NCBI RefSeq assembly: GCF_022581195.2
Contig: NC_061476.1
Location: 8,540,098-8,604,097, forward strand
Source: Helicoverpa zea
Taxonomy: Eukaryota; Arthropoda; Insecta; Lepidoptera; Noctuidae
Length of the DNA stretch: 64,000 nt
Direction of reading: 5' to 3'
A program made the position numbers and the translations under genes. Each line of letters starts with the position of its first letter. Positions within the stretch are counted from its first letter, which is position 1. The notes below the pieces were generated by a model. The model saw nothing but the letters and a program-made list of their open reading frames with translations, did not search any database and was not told the DNA's origin. Positions 1-12,600 of this stretch are shown in pieces.

Positions 1-1003
1 CAACTTTCACTAATAACACGCAGAACTACGATACGCTAAAATCTCATAGTCATAACCTGAACTGACTATTTATTAGAGTATTCGATGAAAATCACAACAG
101 CATCCATCCTCCCAGCTGTCGACTTGTTGCTATTGTATTTTGGCCATTATTTTGACGTGTGAATGTGATAAAAAGAATGACTATAACTCTACCAAATTAA
201 AATTGTCATTTGAAAACGTTGAATAACTTCGAATTTTGTGCTCTCTGATAATAAATAGGGTAGCATTTGCAAATACTTTTTCTTTGATGGCAATAATGTT
301 TTATCAATAGACAATATATAGTAATAATTCGTATTATTTCAAACTAAAATAAGCAATTTTCTGTTTAAGATTAAATCTTTTGAAATAATTGTTATTTTAT
401 AAACATGTTTCATGTAATATTAAAAAGAAAAATACAAAAGAATATTTGTTGTAGTCTTGTAATATTTAGCTACGGCAACATAGAAACCACCTGAATAAAG
501 GTGTGTTCGAAAACTGTTTTATAATATTATATAGGTATTCTTTTTAATGTATTTTTATATAAAATACCCGGAAATAAATATAACAGTTTTTTAATTCTTA
601 AAAATTTGCGGATACTTTTGAGATTCAAAAAAAAATGTTTTTCCTTTTAATTTAGGTATTAGGTCTTTTTTTTGTTACTACTCTGGTGCCATCCGTCACT
701 GGCTTAATTTCTTGTAAATATACGCTATGCTGTAGTTCTAAAACAAAAGATTTAAAGCATCGAGATTTAAAGGGTGAATTAATTTAAAAAAGACTTAATA
801 ATTTTCCGTCTTTCTCAAAGCAGAAATATTTTTGTCGTCTTTATTTCGTATAGCAACCCAAAACTCTATCTTGCTTGTCATTGTCAACCGTGCAACAAGC
901 CGAAATTTCAATTTCTGAAACAATAAATAATTTGATTTGCCGGACGCAAAATTCAATAAAAGGCACTACTATTTAGTGTTTATTTCAATAGAAAATAGTA
1001 AAA
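1..1003. other. A+T-rich upstream intergenic region
   Basis: No coding exon or recognisable repeat was found on either strand. It is A+T-rich DNA upstream of the Sm-G gene and should contain that gene's promoter and 5' leader, but no TATA box or initiator could be assigned with confidence. Confidence 0.5.
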
Positions 1004-3258
1004 ATGTCGAAAGCTCACCCTCCGGAATTGAAAAAGTAAGTCACTCCATCCTATTTCGTGATAAAATTGCTATTCACTAATAGCGTCCCATGCGCGCCAT
1101 TGTTAACCTAAACAAAACTTTCAAGTTCTGTTTCTTTGAAAGAATATCTGTGTGTCCGTCTAATGTGAATTTTCTTGTACATTTATTTAGTTACATTAAG
1201 TTTACATATACCGATATGTACCTCGTATCTTTTTTGTGTAATATTTTCAAAACAAACTTCATGCAGTTGTGATGAGAAACTACAAAAAAAAGTTCAGTTT
1301 TAACAATTGTTTACAACATTATTGTACCTTCAACTCAAAAAGTATTTATTAAGTGTACCAATATTTCAGGTTCATGGACAAGAAGTTGTCTATCAAGCTG
1401 AACGCTGGTCGTGCTGTGACCGGGGTCCTCCGGGGATTTGATCCCTTCATGAACCTTGTGCTGGACGAGTCAGTTGAGGAATGCAAAGATGGCCAGCGCA
1501 ACAACATTGGCATGGTGGTGTGTATCCTAATGAAAATTTGTCTATTTAGAAGTTTATAGTCTGGTAAGGCCTGCAGTGCGGCTTCATCCAGGTTTAACCG
1601 GTTACAACTAGATGTAACAGGCCATATGTTGAATGTAGTTGTATCTAGAGATGGGTAACTCAGGAGTGATAGATAAAAAAGATATGTATCTTTCCGTTCT
1701 GATCACTCACTCTTTGTATCAGTTCAAATCCGAATGTATCAGTGTATCTTTAACAAGTCATTCAATCGTCGTCCGTTTGTATCTGTGTTGCACTCGCACA
1801 CACAGCGTTGAGCGGCTCGCGTCACGGTTTCTCATCGGAAAGTCCAGACATCTCTTTCGCACTTCCTTACTTAGAATGCTCTGTCTGTCTCACTTTCTCG
1901 ATACCGAGTATAAGTGTTTGACCATTATTTTTATTTATTTATTCGATTTACACGGCTTTAACAGCCAATTACATAAATCGTAAACTTAAATTTAAAATGA
2001 AAAATAAAAACTTAAAAAAAAAAAACTTAAAAATATTATAAACTGATATACGAATCTATCTATCCTAAACGAATCTATCACTCTTAGTTCATACTGATTA
2101 AGTGATACATTGGATTGAATTGAACGAAGCGAGTCACTCTGAGCAACAGTACAATGTCACTCGCGGATACGAAAGGATATAAAGATACAAAAGAGTGATA
2201 CATATCCCAGTGATCAAAAGATACATATCAATCTTTTCTTTTCAATGATACGTTTTTCCCATGTCTAGTTGTATCCTCTTATCTTCAGTTAAAACTGTGT
2301 AGCCACTATGATGAAGGCTGTGCCCATGCACCTGTGGCTAAAGTTAGTTGTAAACTATGTACTTCTCATTGGTCAAAGCTATGTTTTTGATTCGGTGATG
2401 CATTTGACTTTGTTTTGAGGTTTTCTCTCCGGTCTCTCCTCTCTAAATGTAGGTGAAGCCGCATTTTAAGCTATAGTCATAACTTATACACCTACTTACC
2501 ACTGCTCTAATTACAAAATGCATTGATTCATATAATAAGTGTGCAACAAAGATTGAGAGTGTATTAAAAGTGACATAACGCAATACTCAATTGTGTTGCA
2601 TTTAGTTTGTTATTATTTGTTTGTGAGATTAAAGAAAAAATGTGTCCTCCATACCCAAAAGGGTAAAATGGGACCCTATTGTTTTCTCTCCTCTGTCCGT
2701 CCATCCATCTATCTGCTACCAGGCTGTATCTCATGAACCGTGACTGTTAGATAGTTGAAATTTTCACAGATGATGTATTTTTGTTGCTGCTATTACAATA
2801 CTCAAAACTAGAATAAAATAAATATTTTAGGGGGCTCCCATACAACAAACACGAGTTTTTTGTCTGTTTTCGAAATAATGGTACGGAACCCTTCATGCGC
2901 GAGTCCGACTCGCACTTAGCCTGTTTTTATTTATTTGCCATGCCTATTGGTAATGTAGGAAAATCCAGCAATGTGAAAACCTAGGTACAGAGACTGTTTT
3001 TGTATTTTCCTCAGTCTCCAGTTTTTTGTTGGGCTGTGTATAGACTAGAAGCCTACCTCATGCATTTATCACAAATGAAAAAATGAGTTGATTGTTAGTC
3101 ACTAAGGCCTCTCATCTAAGTGCCTATTAATATCATCTCTGTTTGAGTGTTACATATTAATTGCAAGAATAACTTAAATAATAATCTTTATTTCTCTTTA
3201 TTTTCAGGTCATCAGAGGAAACAGCATTGTAATGTTAGAGTCACTAGATAGAATATAG
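1004..3258 (+). CDS. SmG: Small nuclear ribonucleoprotein Sm-G (three exons)
   Basis: This encodes the Sm-G subunit of the heptameric Sm ring that binds the Sm site of U1, U2, U4 and U5 snRNAs, in cytoplasmic assembly and nuclear splicing. Exons are 1004-1035, 1370-1517 and 3208-3258, giving 76 residues, the same length as the human protein. It begins MSKAHPPELKKFMDKKLS and ends GNSIVMLESLDRI. Sm motif 1 (GRAVTGVLRGFDPFMNLVLD, residues about 24-43) and Sm motif 2 (IRGNSIVMLE) are both present. The donors are gtaag and gtgtgt and the acceptors are tttcag, with phases that join without a frameshift. Intron 2 (1518-3207) is swollen by repeats. A polyadenylation signal lies at 3370. This is the only clear housekeeping gene in the window. 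Confidence 0.96.
1646..2267. mobile_element. Non-autonomous hAT-type element in Sm-G intron 2
   Basis: The 622-bp segment starts TAGAGATGGG and ends CCCATGTCTA, imperfect terminal inverted repeats of the hAT kind. It is flanked by an exact 8-bp direct repeat GTTGTATC (1638-1645 and 2268-2275), the duplication size typical of hAT. Inside are scattered copies of a GTGATACAT-like motif in both orientations. No transposase coding sequence is visible. Confidence 0.85.
2641..2937. repeat. Lepidopteran interspersed repeat
   Basis: This intronic segment contains GGTAAAATGGGACCCTATT, a run of CCATCCATC-like text, CAGGCTGTATCTCATGAACC, and near its end GCGCGAGTCCGACTCGCACTT followed by a T-rich stretch. 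I recognise this combination as a high-copy repeat common in moth and butterfly introns; the identification is from memory. No coding capacity or target duplication is evident. Confidence 0.6.
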
Positions 3259-3369
3259 TAATAGTTTCATTCCTTAATTTAAGTTATCATAGGAAAATGT
3301 GTGAGAAAAGAAATAATTTCCAAGGAGTGTAAAATTAAGTTCTAAAAGTAACACAACACTAGAAAATTA

Positions 3370-3375
3370 AATAAA
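3370..3375 (+). terminator. Polyadenylation signal of Sm-G
   Basis: An AATAAA hexamer lies 112 bp after the Sm-G stop codon in an A+T-rich stretch. It is the first consensus signal downstream of the gene. Confidence 0.6.
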
Positions 3376-3653
3376 ATTTTACATGTTCCACTTTACAGAG
3401 CCAATATAATAGCACAGTATTCATTATAATTTTGTATACAGAAGATAATGTTAATTTCAGTTTTGTATCAGGGTCAAGGGTGAGAATAAAAATATAGTAA
3501 AACCTATTCACTTTATAGTTTTAATCAACTGCCTGGAAGTGGTATAAGTAATGTAAGATGTCAACTATTTTCTTAAATGGCAACAACAAACAAATTATTT
3601 TTTTGGATGAAAGTGGCCCCTAAATATTAAATTTACCTATTTATTATATTGTA

Positions 3654-4428
3654 TTGTTGTGGCGGAAACGCTGCAGGACCTACAACAGATGCTGAACGAC
3701 CTGGCTGAATCTTCTCTACGCATCGGCCTACGGATGAACTTGGACAAAACCAAGGTCATGTTCAATGAACATGTTCTACCGGAACCGATTGCGATACACG
3801 GCGCCGTTCTCGAAGTTGTTCGGAAATATGTATACCTCGGGCAGACATTGCAGTTAGGTAGAAACAACTTTGAGGACGAGGTGAATAGGAGAATTCAGTT
3901 GGGTTGGGCTGCATTTGGGAAGCTACGTCGAGTCCTAACATCGTCGATCCCACAGTGCCTAAAGACAAAAGTCTTCAATCAGTGCGTCCTACCTGTCATG
4001 ACTTACGGAGCCGAAACGTGGACACTGACGGTACGGCTGGTCCACAAGTTCAAAGTCGCTCAGCGGGCTATGGAAAGAGCTATGCTCGGCGTTTCTCTGA
4101 GGGATCGCATCAGAAATGAGGTAAACCGTCAGAGAACCAAGGTCATCGACATAGCCTACCGAATCAGCAAGCTGAAGTGGCAGTGGGCTGGCCATATTAG
4201 CCGAAGAACCGATAACCGTTGGGGTAAACGAGTTCTAGAGTGGAGACCACGCCTCGGCAAACGTAGTGTAGGACGTCCTCAGGCACGGTGGAGTGATGAC
4301 TTGCGCAAGACGGCTGGCAGGAGCTGGATGCGAGAAGCCGAAAATAGATCTCAGTGGCGTGCACTTGGAGAGGCCTATGTCCAGCAGTGGACTGCGATAG
4401 GCTGATGATGATGATGATGATGATGATG
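3654..4428 (+). mobile_element. 5'-truncated RTE-like non-LTR retrotransposon
   Basis: An open frame at 3659-4405 encodes the C-terminal part of a non-LTR reverse transcriptase. It includes the thumb-like text VRKYVYLGQTL and LPVMTYGAETWTLT and the terminal VGRPQARWSDDLRK, but the catalytic FADD block is lost by truncation. The stop is followed by a (TGA)n microsatellite tail, typical of RTE-type 3' ends. ATATTGTA occurs immediately on both sides (3646-3653 and 4429-4436), a plausible target-site duplication. A second, frameshifted copy is at 32388-33060. Confidence 0.8.
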
Positions 4429-4584
4429 ATATTGTAAAATAATACAACAGAATTCAAATAGAGTTGTTGTCATTGTTGTTTCACCAACTGGATTAGAATT
4501 AATGAAAACAAAACACCATTAAGAAAAACATTAGGTATATGTATTAGTAATTGGTCACTTATTCTAATCAACATTGTTATTCTA

Positions 4585-7512
4585 TTAAATGTCATCAACT
4601 TGTGACACATGTTTTGTGAAAACTTTTTCACTATTATGAGGGTTCGCAAATAATTTTGCGAATAGGTCTTTGTAACTACCGCTGCTATACATATGGCCAC
4701 TGCTGCCGCTCCCTCCATCGTGGTCGAAACTCGACTTCATAAGTGAAGCTAACTTAAATGGACCGAAACCTGGATAGCGACTCTCGCTGCCCACACCTAA
4801 CACGTCATTGCTCTCTTGCTCAGAATTAGTGTCGAATCTTGAGGAATACGCTCCTATGTTGGAGTCGGGTGACCCAGGGACATAGGGCCCGAGTCCTCCG
4901 CTTGCTTCAAACATTCCATTCCACCCTAGACTTTGGAACTTATCCCTTATGTGTTCTTGCTGTAAACCCTTTGTGTCTCCAAGTACATAAACTACAGGAT
5001 CTTCATAGCTTCCAGAATTTTCATCGTTTTCCATATCTTCGTTATCGAAATTCTGAGTATAAGATTTGCAAGCACAATTACAACAGCCGCAGCGGTGGCA
5101 GTTGCAGTTAAGTTTATTTGAAGGATAATTTTGGATGGTATATAACTTCGTTGGTGTTGGGGTTGTGTAGTATATAGCCCTGGGTTTTTCTGCAACGGCT
5201 TGAAATATGGATTCGAAGTTACTGGTGGGTGGATTGAAGTAGCCGACGGGTGGTTGTTCGTTAACCCCTTTAAATATAGTTGCTACCTCAGCAAAGTTGC
5301 CGGCCGGTGGCTGTCCGTTTACACCTTTATATATAGTTACTAAATTATCGAAGTCGCTGACGGGTGGTTGTCCGTTTACACCTTTGTATATAGTTGCTAA
5401 ATTATCGAAGTCACTGACGGGTGGCTGTCCGTTTACACCTTTAAATATAGTAACTAAAGTATCGAAGTTGCTGACGGGTGGTTGTCCGTTTACACCTTTA
5501 TATATAGTTGCTGAATTATCGAAGTCGCCGGCGGGTGGCTGTCCGTTTATACCTTTAAATATAGTAACAAAATTTTCGAAGTCGCTGTCGGTTGGTTGTC
5601 CGTTTACACCTTTATATATAGTTGCTGAATTATCGAAGTCGCTGACGGGTGGCTGACCGTTTACACCTTTAAATATAGTTACTAAAGTATCGAATTCGCT
5701 GACGGTTGGTTGTCCGTTTACACCTTTATATATAGTTCCTGAATTATCGAAGTCGCCGGCGGGTGGCTGAGCTTTTACTCCTTTAAATATAGTTAGTAAA
5801 TTATCTAAGTCGCTGACGGGTGGTTGTCCGTTTACACCTTTATGTATAGTTGCTAAATTATCGAAGTCGCCGGCGGGTGCTTGTCCGTTTACGCCTTTAT
5901 ATAGAGTTTCTAAATTATCGAAGTCGCCGGCGGGTGGCTGTTCGTGTATGCTTTTAAATATAGTTACTAAATTATCGAAGTCGCTGACGGGTGGTTGTCC
6001 GTTTGCACCTTTATATATAGTTGCTAAATTATCGAAGTGGCCGGCGGGTGGCTGTTCGTGTATGCCTTTAAATATAGTTACTAAATTATCGAAGTCGCTG
6101 ACGGGTGGTTGTCCGTTTACACCTTTATGTATAGTTGCTAAATTATCGAAGTCGCGGGCGGGTGGTTGTCCGTTTACGCCTTTATATAGAGTTGCTAAAT
6201 TATCGAAGTCGCCGGCGGCTGGTTGTCCGTTTACGCCTTTATATAGAGTTGCTAAATTATCGAAGTCGCCGGCGGCTGGTTGTCCGTTTACGCCTTTATA
6301 TAGAGTTGCTAAATTATCGAAGTCGCCGGCGGGTGGTTGTCCGTTCACACCTTTATATAGAGTTGCTAAATTATCGAAGTCGCCGGCGGGTGGTTTTCCG
6401 TTTACACTTTTATATATAGTAGCGACATGAGCGAAGTTTACATGATTTGTATAATGACCAACATTATCCATTAATTCTAAACGTGCACAAATATCGTCAC
6501 AAATACTGTCGTGTTGATGGGCACAAGTGCATGTGCGACGCCCATTAATAGTGCCGCAGTGACAGTGACTGGCACTGGTTGATTCTGACAGCGGGATTTG
6601 ATAACGTTGGACCATATCTACACCCTCGGTCTCCTCAGGCAGCATATCAGTCGCGCTTTTGTTAACATTATCCAAATCGATAACGGAAACACTATTATTC
6701 TGAGCATCTTGATTCTGACCTTCTCTCACTACTGATTCTAAATCATCAAGAGATGTTTTTTTAGGTAACTTTCCGTGGCTAAAAGTATCAATTCCAGTAA
6801 ATATTTTATGTAAATTATTTTTCAGGCTTCTGACGTCATTTAAGTTACGGTGGGTTTTTTTATCAATGTTACTGATTCTATCCGCATGCACTCTATTTGG
6901 TCCATCCAATCCAGAAGCTCTGTCTCGTCTGTGTGATGCTGGACTATGAAATCTAGCAACTGCATATTTTTTATTTGGATCTATTTCATCAGCTGTAGCA
7001 ATTGGATATGTGTCTGAAGGGGGTTTTTCGATAGGCTTAACTGAAGAAGTAGGAGTATCAGCTTTTCTTCTTGCGTTAGAATAGTTATTGATATCATTTG
7101 TTGATCTAGCAATACGTTTACCACTTCCGTCTAGATACACAATTCCTTTGAGATCATTAATGGATTCCTCGTTTGGTCGACCTATCACTGCTGTGCCAAG
7201 AGCCAAGAGGAAGAACTGAAAGTATGATTGTGAAACAAATAAATTAAGCTATATTAAATTAAGTAAAGTAAATAAATTAAGTTAGGTATATAGAGTTAAA
7301 AGAAAATATTAAAATGAGATTCTAATTTTGGAAGAAGGTAGGTAAATAACTAAGCGTAGATGCTTTTTGTATTTTAAAATATTTTTCGATTCCTTCGGGG
7401 TCCGCTTCCAGTCTAACTGGATGTAGCCGAGTGCCAGTACCTATATCACTATCTTACTCATCGTTAATAGTTTCTTTTTAATAATAACATTTCTTACCAG
7501 GAATTTAGTCAT
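4585..7512 (-). CDS. Secreted repetitive protein with 19-residue tandem repeats
   Basis: I do not recognise this protein. Exon 1 (7512-7498) encodes MTKFL with donor gtaagaa. Exon 2 (7215-4585) follows acceptor tttcag in phase 0 and reads FFLLALGTAVIGRPNEES, so the join makes a classic signal peptide that neither exon encodes alone. The product is about 881 residues: a hydrophilic N-terminal region with a Cys/His cluster (SHCHCGTINGRRTCTC), about 21 repeats of consensus DFDNLATIYKGVNGQPPAG (residues about 260-660), a second Cys cluster (LNCNCHRCGCCNCACK, near residue 715), and a Gly/Ser-rich C-terminus. An extracellular structural or matrix role is inferred from the signal peptide and repeats only. 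It is divergently oriented to the protease gene at 9678. Confidence 0.8.
5249..6440 (-). repeat. 57-bp coding tandem repeat array (about 21 units)
   Basis: This is the DNA-level repeat behind the 19-residue units of the secreted protein. The period is 57 bp, in frame. Neighbouring units alternate between LATIYKGVNGQPPVS-like and LVTIFKGIHEQPPAG-like versions, so part of the array seems to have grown by copying two-unit (114-bp) blocks. Units 2-5 are nearly identical to each other, which suggests recent expansion at the N-terminal side. Confidence 0.9.
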
Positions 7513-7842
7513 TTTAGTTCCCAATTCCCTGCCAAGGTTCGATACATAATGATGCGGCGAGCGTTGTTTCGTGAACTTTATTTAGGCGACTTGCTAATTT
7601 AAACACTGCAGAAATACATAAACAACAATTATTCACGGTTCCCAACAAATAAACTTAGTTAATTTATAACTGATAAGTGCTGATTGGGCCGATATTTAAC
7701 TTTACGATGTTTCTGGGAACATTTACAATTAGATTCGGAATAATGTGTTTTTGATTGCTATCACGTGGGTTAGTTACCTGACTATCTGCGGATTTCAATA
7801 ACCGATCCGTCGATTGCTTTACGATTACCTACAGGTTTGATA

Positions 7843-8115
7843 TCCTAATCCAAAAAAATATTATAAACGTGAAAGTAACTGTCTTTCTGTCTGTGTCTGT
7901 CTGTGTTTTCTTCACGCCTAAACTACTGAACCGATTTGTATCAAATTTGGTACAGACATAGGTTGGAACTTGAGAAAGGACATAGGATAGTTTCAATTAC
8001 AAAAATAATAAAAAATATTTATTCCGGACATATAGCGCCATCTATGTACTTAGTAAGTACAGATATCTGCCGGAAGTCACTATTCCACGCGAACGAAGTC
8101 GCGGGCAAAAGCTAG
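7843..8115 (+). mobile_element. Short non-autonomous Helitron
   Basis: It begins TCCTAATCC and ends GCAAAAGCTAG, inserted between A (7842) and T (8116) as Helitrons do. The body has ATTATAAACGTGAAAGTAAC, a CTGTCTGT run, CCGGACATATAGCGCCATCT and GAAGTCGCGGGCAAAAGC, the signature of the small Helitron family widespread in Lepidoptera. Confidence 0.8.
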
Positions 8116-8621
8116 TAATTTATATGAAGATAATTTCAAAATTCAATCTGTAACCGCAAAATGTTAGATAGATCGGTTTTTGAAATCCGTCAGGGCAAAA
8201 ACCCATGTCTTTAATTGGTTGATGTTTAATAAATTATAAACATCTATCAATTGTAGTTATAGTAATAAGTTTGTTAAATGTTTGTGCATTTCACTTAATT
8301 GAGTAATTGCATTCCCGCATTACTATTTAACGAGTAGGTAAGGAAAATTGTACATTAGTTAAAACAATCAATTTTTAGATTTTAATTTTTTATTTCATTA
8401 AAAATAGTTAGGTATTTACATAATTGCTTTGTCTATACTAATGACATTTGCAAGTAATGATTAGAAATCAATGAACATAATAATGTTTTTTATGCAATTT
8501 GCAACCAATTTGATTGAATGATAAAGTGTTCTGATTACCTAGGTACCCTAATTATGTAGATAGTTTACCGTCTATAGGTGGATTGTACTGTACCTACGAA
8601 TGATGCCGATGATAACCTTCA

Positions 8622-8862
8622 TCCTAACTAAAATTATAAATGTGAAAGTAGGTATCTGTCTGTCTGTCTTTTCTTCACTCCTAAACTAATGAACCGATTT
8701 GTGTGAAAGGCACAGACATAATTTGGAACTTGAGAAAGGACATAGGATAGTTTTTATTACAATAAAATATAAAAATAAAATTTATTCCGGACATAAAGCG
8801 CCATCTATTAGTCAAACCAAAAATCTGCCGGAAGTCACTTGAACGAAGTCGCGGGCAAAAGT
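8622..8862 (+). mobile_element. Degenerate short Helitron
   Basis: Same family as 7843-8115: it starts TCCTAACTAAAATTATAAA and carries the GCGCCATCTAT and GAAGTCGCGGGCAAAAG blocks. The 3' terminus reads AAAAGTTT instead of ending CTAG, so it is decayed. Confidence 0.65.
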
Positions 8863-9226
8863 TTATTATATGCAACTAGTATCCAAGTCTTGTAACAAAG
8901 TAATCTTAATTAATGAAATAGGTAGGATGATGAGTCAAAACGTCTACCAAAAATAATGAAAAAATGTCTCGTGCTTATGAAGTCAGCACAGAGTCACGAT
9001 ATAAGGAAAACAATTATTCACGGTCTGAGGAACTATCTCGGCAAACAACCTTTACAAGCTACATATTTGCTAAAGCTGAAACACCTTATAATAGGTCCTA
9101 ATCGTATGCACGTAGGTAGTACTCCGTATCGAAACTCATCATGGCGATATTTCGGCTTGGTACTAGCTAGAGGAACCCGATCTCGCAGGTTCCTGTCCGA
9201 AATTGACTTCGATTTATCTTTGTTAA

Positions 9227-9400
9227 TCTATATATATAAAAATTAACCCCGCTTTCCGTTGTCACGACATAACATGAAAACGGCTTGTCCGATTTGGCTG
9301 AAAATTAGAGGGGAGGTATCTTAGACCCGGGAGAAGGTTTAGGTAGTTTTTGTCACCATCCGGCTACGGGACGCGGGTGAAACCGCGGGCCAAAAACTAG
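9227..9400 (+). mobile_element. Short Helitron at the left edge of the duplication
   Basis: It starts TCTATATATATAAAAATT and ends GCCAAAAACTAG between A (9226) and T (9401), with GACGCGGGTGAAACCGCGGG near the end. A diverged counterpart at about 28753-28950 marks the left end of the second copy of the duplicated protease segment. Confidence 0.6.
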
Positions 9401-9677
9401 TACAAAATAAATCCGGTGCCGGAACCTCGCGATTCGGGTACCTCCGCTACTAACCCGATTTCTCTATACATGCTATCGTCTAGGCAGTTTTTATACGCTT
9501 GTTCTGCGCATTCAAATAAGATTCGTAGGTAAGATATTAACCTTCGCAGATAATCACAATCTATGAAACCAGTTTGATGATGATATACAAAGCCTTTTAT
9601 TTTTAGATCATAATTGGCATGTTCTACGATTTGTATATGTATTGCTTTAGTTTAACTTGTGGTTGCAAGACCTCAGT

Positions 9678-12600
9678 ATGGAGAGATATAAATATATAAT
9701 ATCAGTTAGTTTATCAGTTCTCTTGTGCTGTGTTAGTTCTGAGCTTGATTTATCTGAAGGTGAGTGTTAATTTACCTATTTGTATTTTGGTTACCTATGT
9801 TTTCATAGTAAAACGGCCGGACAAAGTTTCGTAGAAGAGATAATAGATTGAAAATAAACAGATGTGTCCTGGCGGTGGCAAGGCAATATAACATGTAGCA
9901 GCTAGGTTTATTTTACCTACGCAAAAACTAGGATTCCTTCTAAATATTCCTAATAAGAGACGAGTAAATAAATAAAACGCTACCAAACCTACAGAACAGA
10001 TAAACCTCAGATTCCTGGATGAGTACTTCTGAGAGCTTTTAAATAAAACTACTTTTACGGATTTTATCGCGTTATATTTATTTAATCCCGACGTTTCGGA
10101 TCCTTTACAGCATCCATGGTCACGGGCAGACTAAGGTGTTGGTCGTCTTGATATATTAGTTACAAACAGCTACCCTACATTTTGTTGATTATTATTGACA
10201 ATCCGATTCACGCAAAACGAGCTCACTGTATCCATAGGTCGAGCAGTTGTAGGCTTGGATTTTGATTTAATAGTTTCTATGATGGGATTCCAAGCAGGTG
10301 GTATGCACCAGCCATCTTCTCTATTGAAATTTGGATGTTTTTTTAATTTCAATAGCCTCGCGAATCATCCTAGGTAGGAATCGGTTTTCTCTTGCAAGGA
10401 CTTGTGGTTTATCAAATCTGATGTAATGCTGGGCCTTGTCTAGTGTGTGTTCACAAACTCTGATCTGCGATGAACAACACCTGGGTGCTGAGCTTCAACA
10501 TGTCAAGCAAGTACTGCACGACAACAAGCTCCGAGTACCGCGCCCTCGTCGCAGAACCCGCGTGAAACCAGCCACAGTTGAGCGTCTACCTGCTGTTCTT
10601 CCATACATAAGAGGAGTCACAGGCAAGATTGGCTACATCTTGAAGCGAGCTTCAATCAAAACCTACTTCAAGCCGCTGAAGAAGATCAGTCAATTCTTAC
10701 CACCTGTCAAGTGTCACATACCTCTACAAGATGCGGGTGTATACAAGCTTGAATGTGATTGTGGTCTCTCTTACATAGGCCAAACTAAAAGAAGCATAGG
10801 GACCCGCGTAAAAGAACACATCGCCGATGTCAAACACCGCCGTTCCAGACAGTCAGCAGTTTGTGAACACACACTAGACAAGGCCCAGCATTACATCAGA
10901 TTTGATAAACCACAAGTCCTTGCAAGAGAAAACCGATTCCTACCTAGGATGATTCGCGAGGCTATTGAAATTAAAAAACATCCAAATTTCAATAGAGAAG
11001 ATGGCTGGTGCATACCACCTGCTTGGAATCCCATCATAGAAACTATTAAATCAAAATCCAAGCCTACAACTGCTCGACCTATGGATACAGTGAGCTCGTT
11101 TTGCGTGAATCGGATTGTCAATAATAATCAACAAAATGTAGGGTAGCTGTTTGTAACTAATATATCAAGACGACCAACACCTTAGTCTGCCCGTGACCAT
11201 GGATGCTGTAAAGGATCCGAAACGTCGGGATTAAATAATATTAATATAACGCGATAAAATCCGTAAAAGTAGTTTTATTTAAATGTCTAATATTCGCGTA
11301 AGTGTCAGAAATCAATATGTTAACTTCTGAGAGCCTTGACTAGAATAATGGGGAATATTGTAAGCAACTGTGAAATCTAAAGAGAACCTGCCTATATCAA
11401 AAGAGATGGTAGACGCTCAGTGGGGAGGCCTACGTTTAGCAGTGGACGGTAATAGACTGATGATGATGAAGGAAACAGTCGTCTGTATTTATAACCATAC
11501 TCACTATGCTCAGTAGACAGTATAACAAGTTTGCCTTGCCAAAAACACTCATAAAAAATATTAGAAGTTCATCCGAGTAGATACTTTACGACTTTCTAGA
11601 GATTCCTAAAGTTCTTTGTCTTTCTCTTAAAAATAGTAGGTTCATAGGCGAATGAATGCTGTCTAGTATAGCACAGCTGTAGAATACCAAAAACAGATAT
11701 TGAATAATCAATTTTTAATTTGGTAAGTATGTTTTGTTTTTACCTATTTGCAAAAAGAAGCGCCAAAAATATGTTTCTTAGCACCTTAATCCGTTTTAAT
11801 TGTTTCATTTCTTTTTTTACATCTTAGGGTCGCCATGTGTCACTGATGGATACAACGGCACATGTGTTAACATATACCGTTGCTATACAGCGGGGCTGAC
11901 CTTAATTTATGTAAGTTTTTATTTGTTTTTTACTTATAAGCTTTTAGGCCTTATCTTCCAGAACAATGGGCGATATACCAACCAAAACTACTGAAACTTT
12001 GGGAGATCGACGTTATGGGATGTTCTATAGCTCAATAGTAGTCAGTTGATCTGACAAAGACCCCGTGCCAGCCAGCCCTTTGGAAGTGAATGGAGACCTA
12101 CCTATGTTTAGAATGGTTCAGATAATGATGATGACCACGACAGGTTATATTTCTGCTGTCTCGATTACCGAAAATAGGTGAACTAGTAGGTACTGCAGCG
12201 CAGTTTTTACTTAGCCTCCTGGATTTTCCTTAATCAGCTATCTACATACCATTATTAACTAAAGCTTAAGAGTTTGTTTGTCAGCCTGAACGATCTTATC
12301 TCAGGGACCGCTGGAACAATTCGAAAAATTATTTCAGTGCACATGGGATACGGATGAAACCGCTGGCAGATGTTAGTTTGAACGGGAATCTTCTTCTTTT
12401 TAAGGCCAATGCTGGTTACGACATCAAGGACAGATTTCCACCACTGCCAAAATTCTGTTCTTATAAGAACAACGAGCCTATCGTCTGCTGCACGGATTGC
12501 GACCGTAATACCTCTTCGTAAGTCCCAATTTTCATAGTCCAGCTTTTAAATCAGTTTATTTACTCTTGCTTGGCAAACAATTTGGTGCTTTCGTACTTAG

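Larger units (their letters stand above)
7513..9677. other. Intergenic region between repeat protein and protease
   Basis: Divergent spacer between the minus-strand repeat protein and protease copy 1. It holds three short Helitrons (listed separately) and A+T-rich DNA. Reading towards the repeat gene, CTAAATAAAG near 7583 lies about 35 bp upstream of a TCATTA near 7550, a possible but weak core promoter. An open frame at 8956-9246 resembles nothing I know and has no splice or repeat support. Confidence 0.4.

Noticed and set aside
1353..1559. A separate 68-residue protein
   Set aside because: It is exon 2 of Sm-G read through its donor into intron 2.
5297..6430. Long plus-strand open frames of GGCPFTPLYIVAKLSKS type
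   Set aside because: They are antisense to the 57-bp repeat array. A repeat length divisible by three keeps all frames free of stops; no start context or signal supports them.
8956..9246. 96-residue open frame
   Set aside because: No signal peptide, domain, splice support or counterpart; its end runs into a Helitron.
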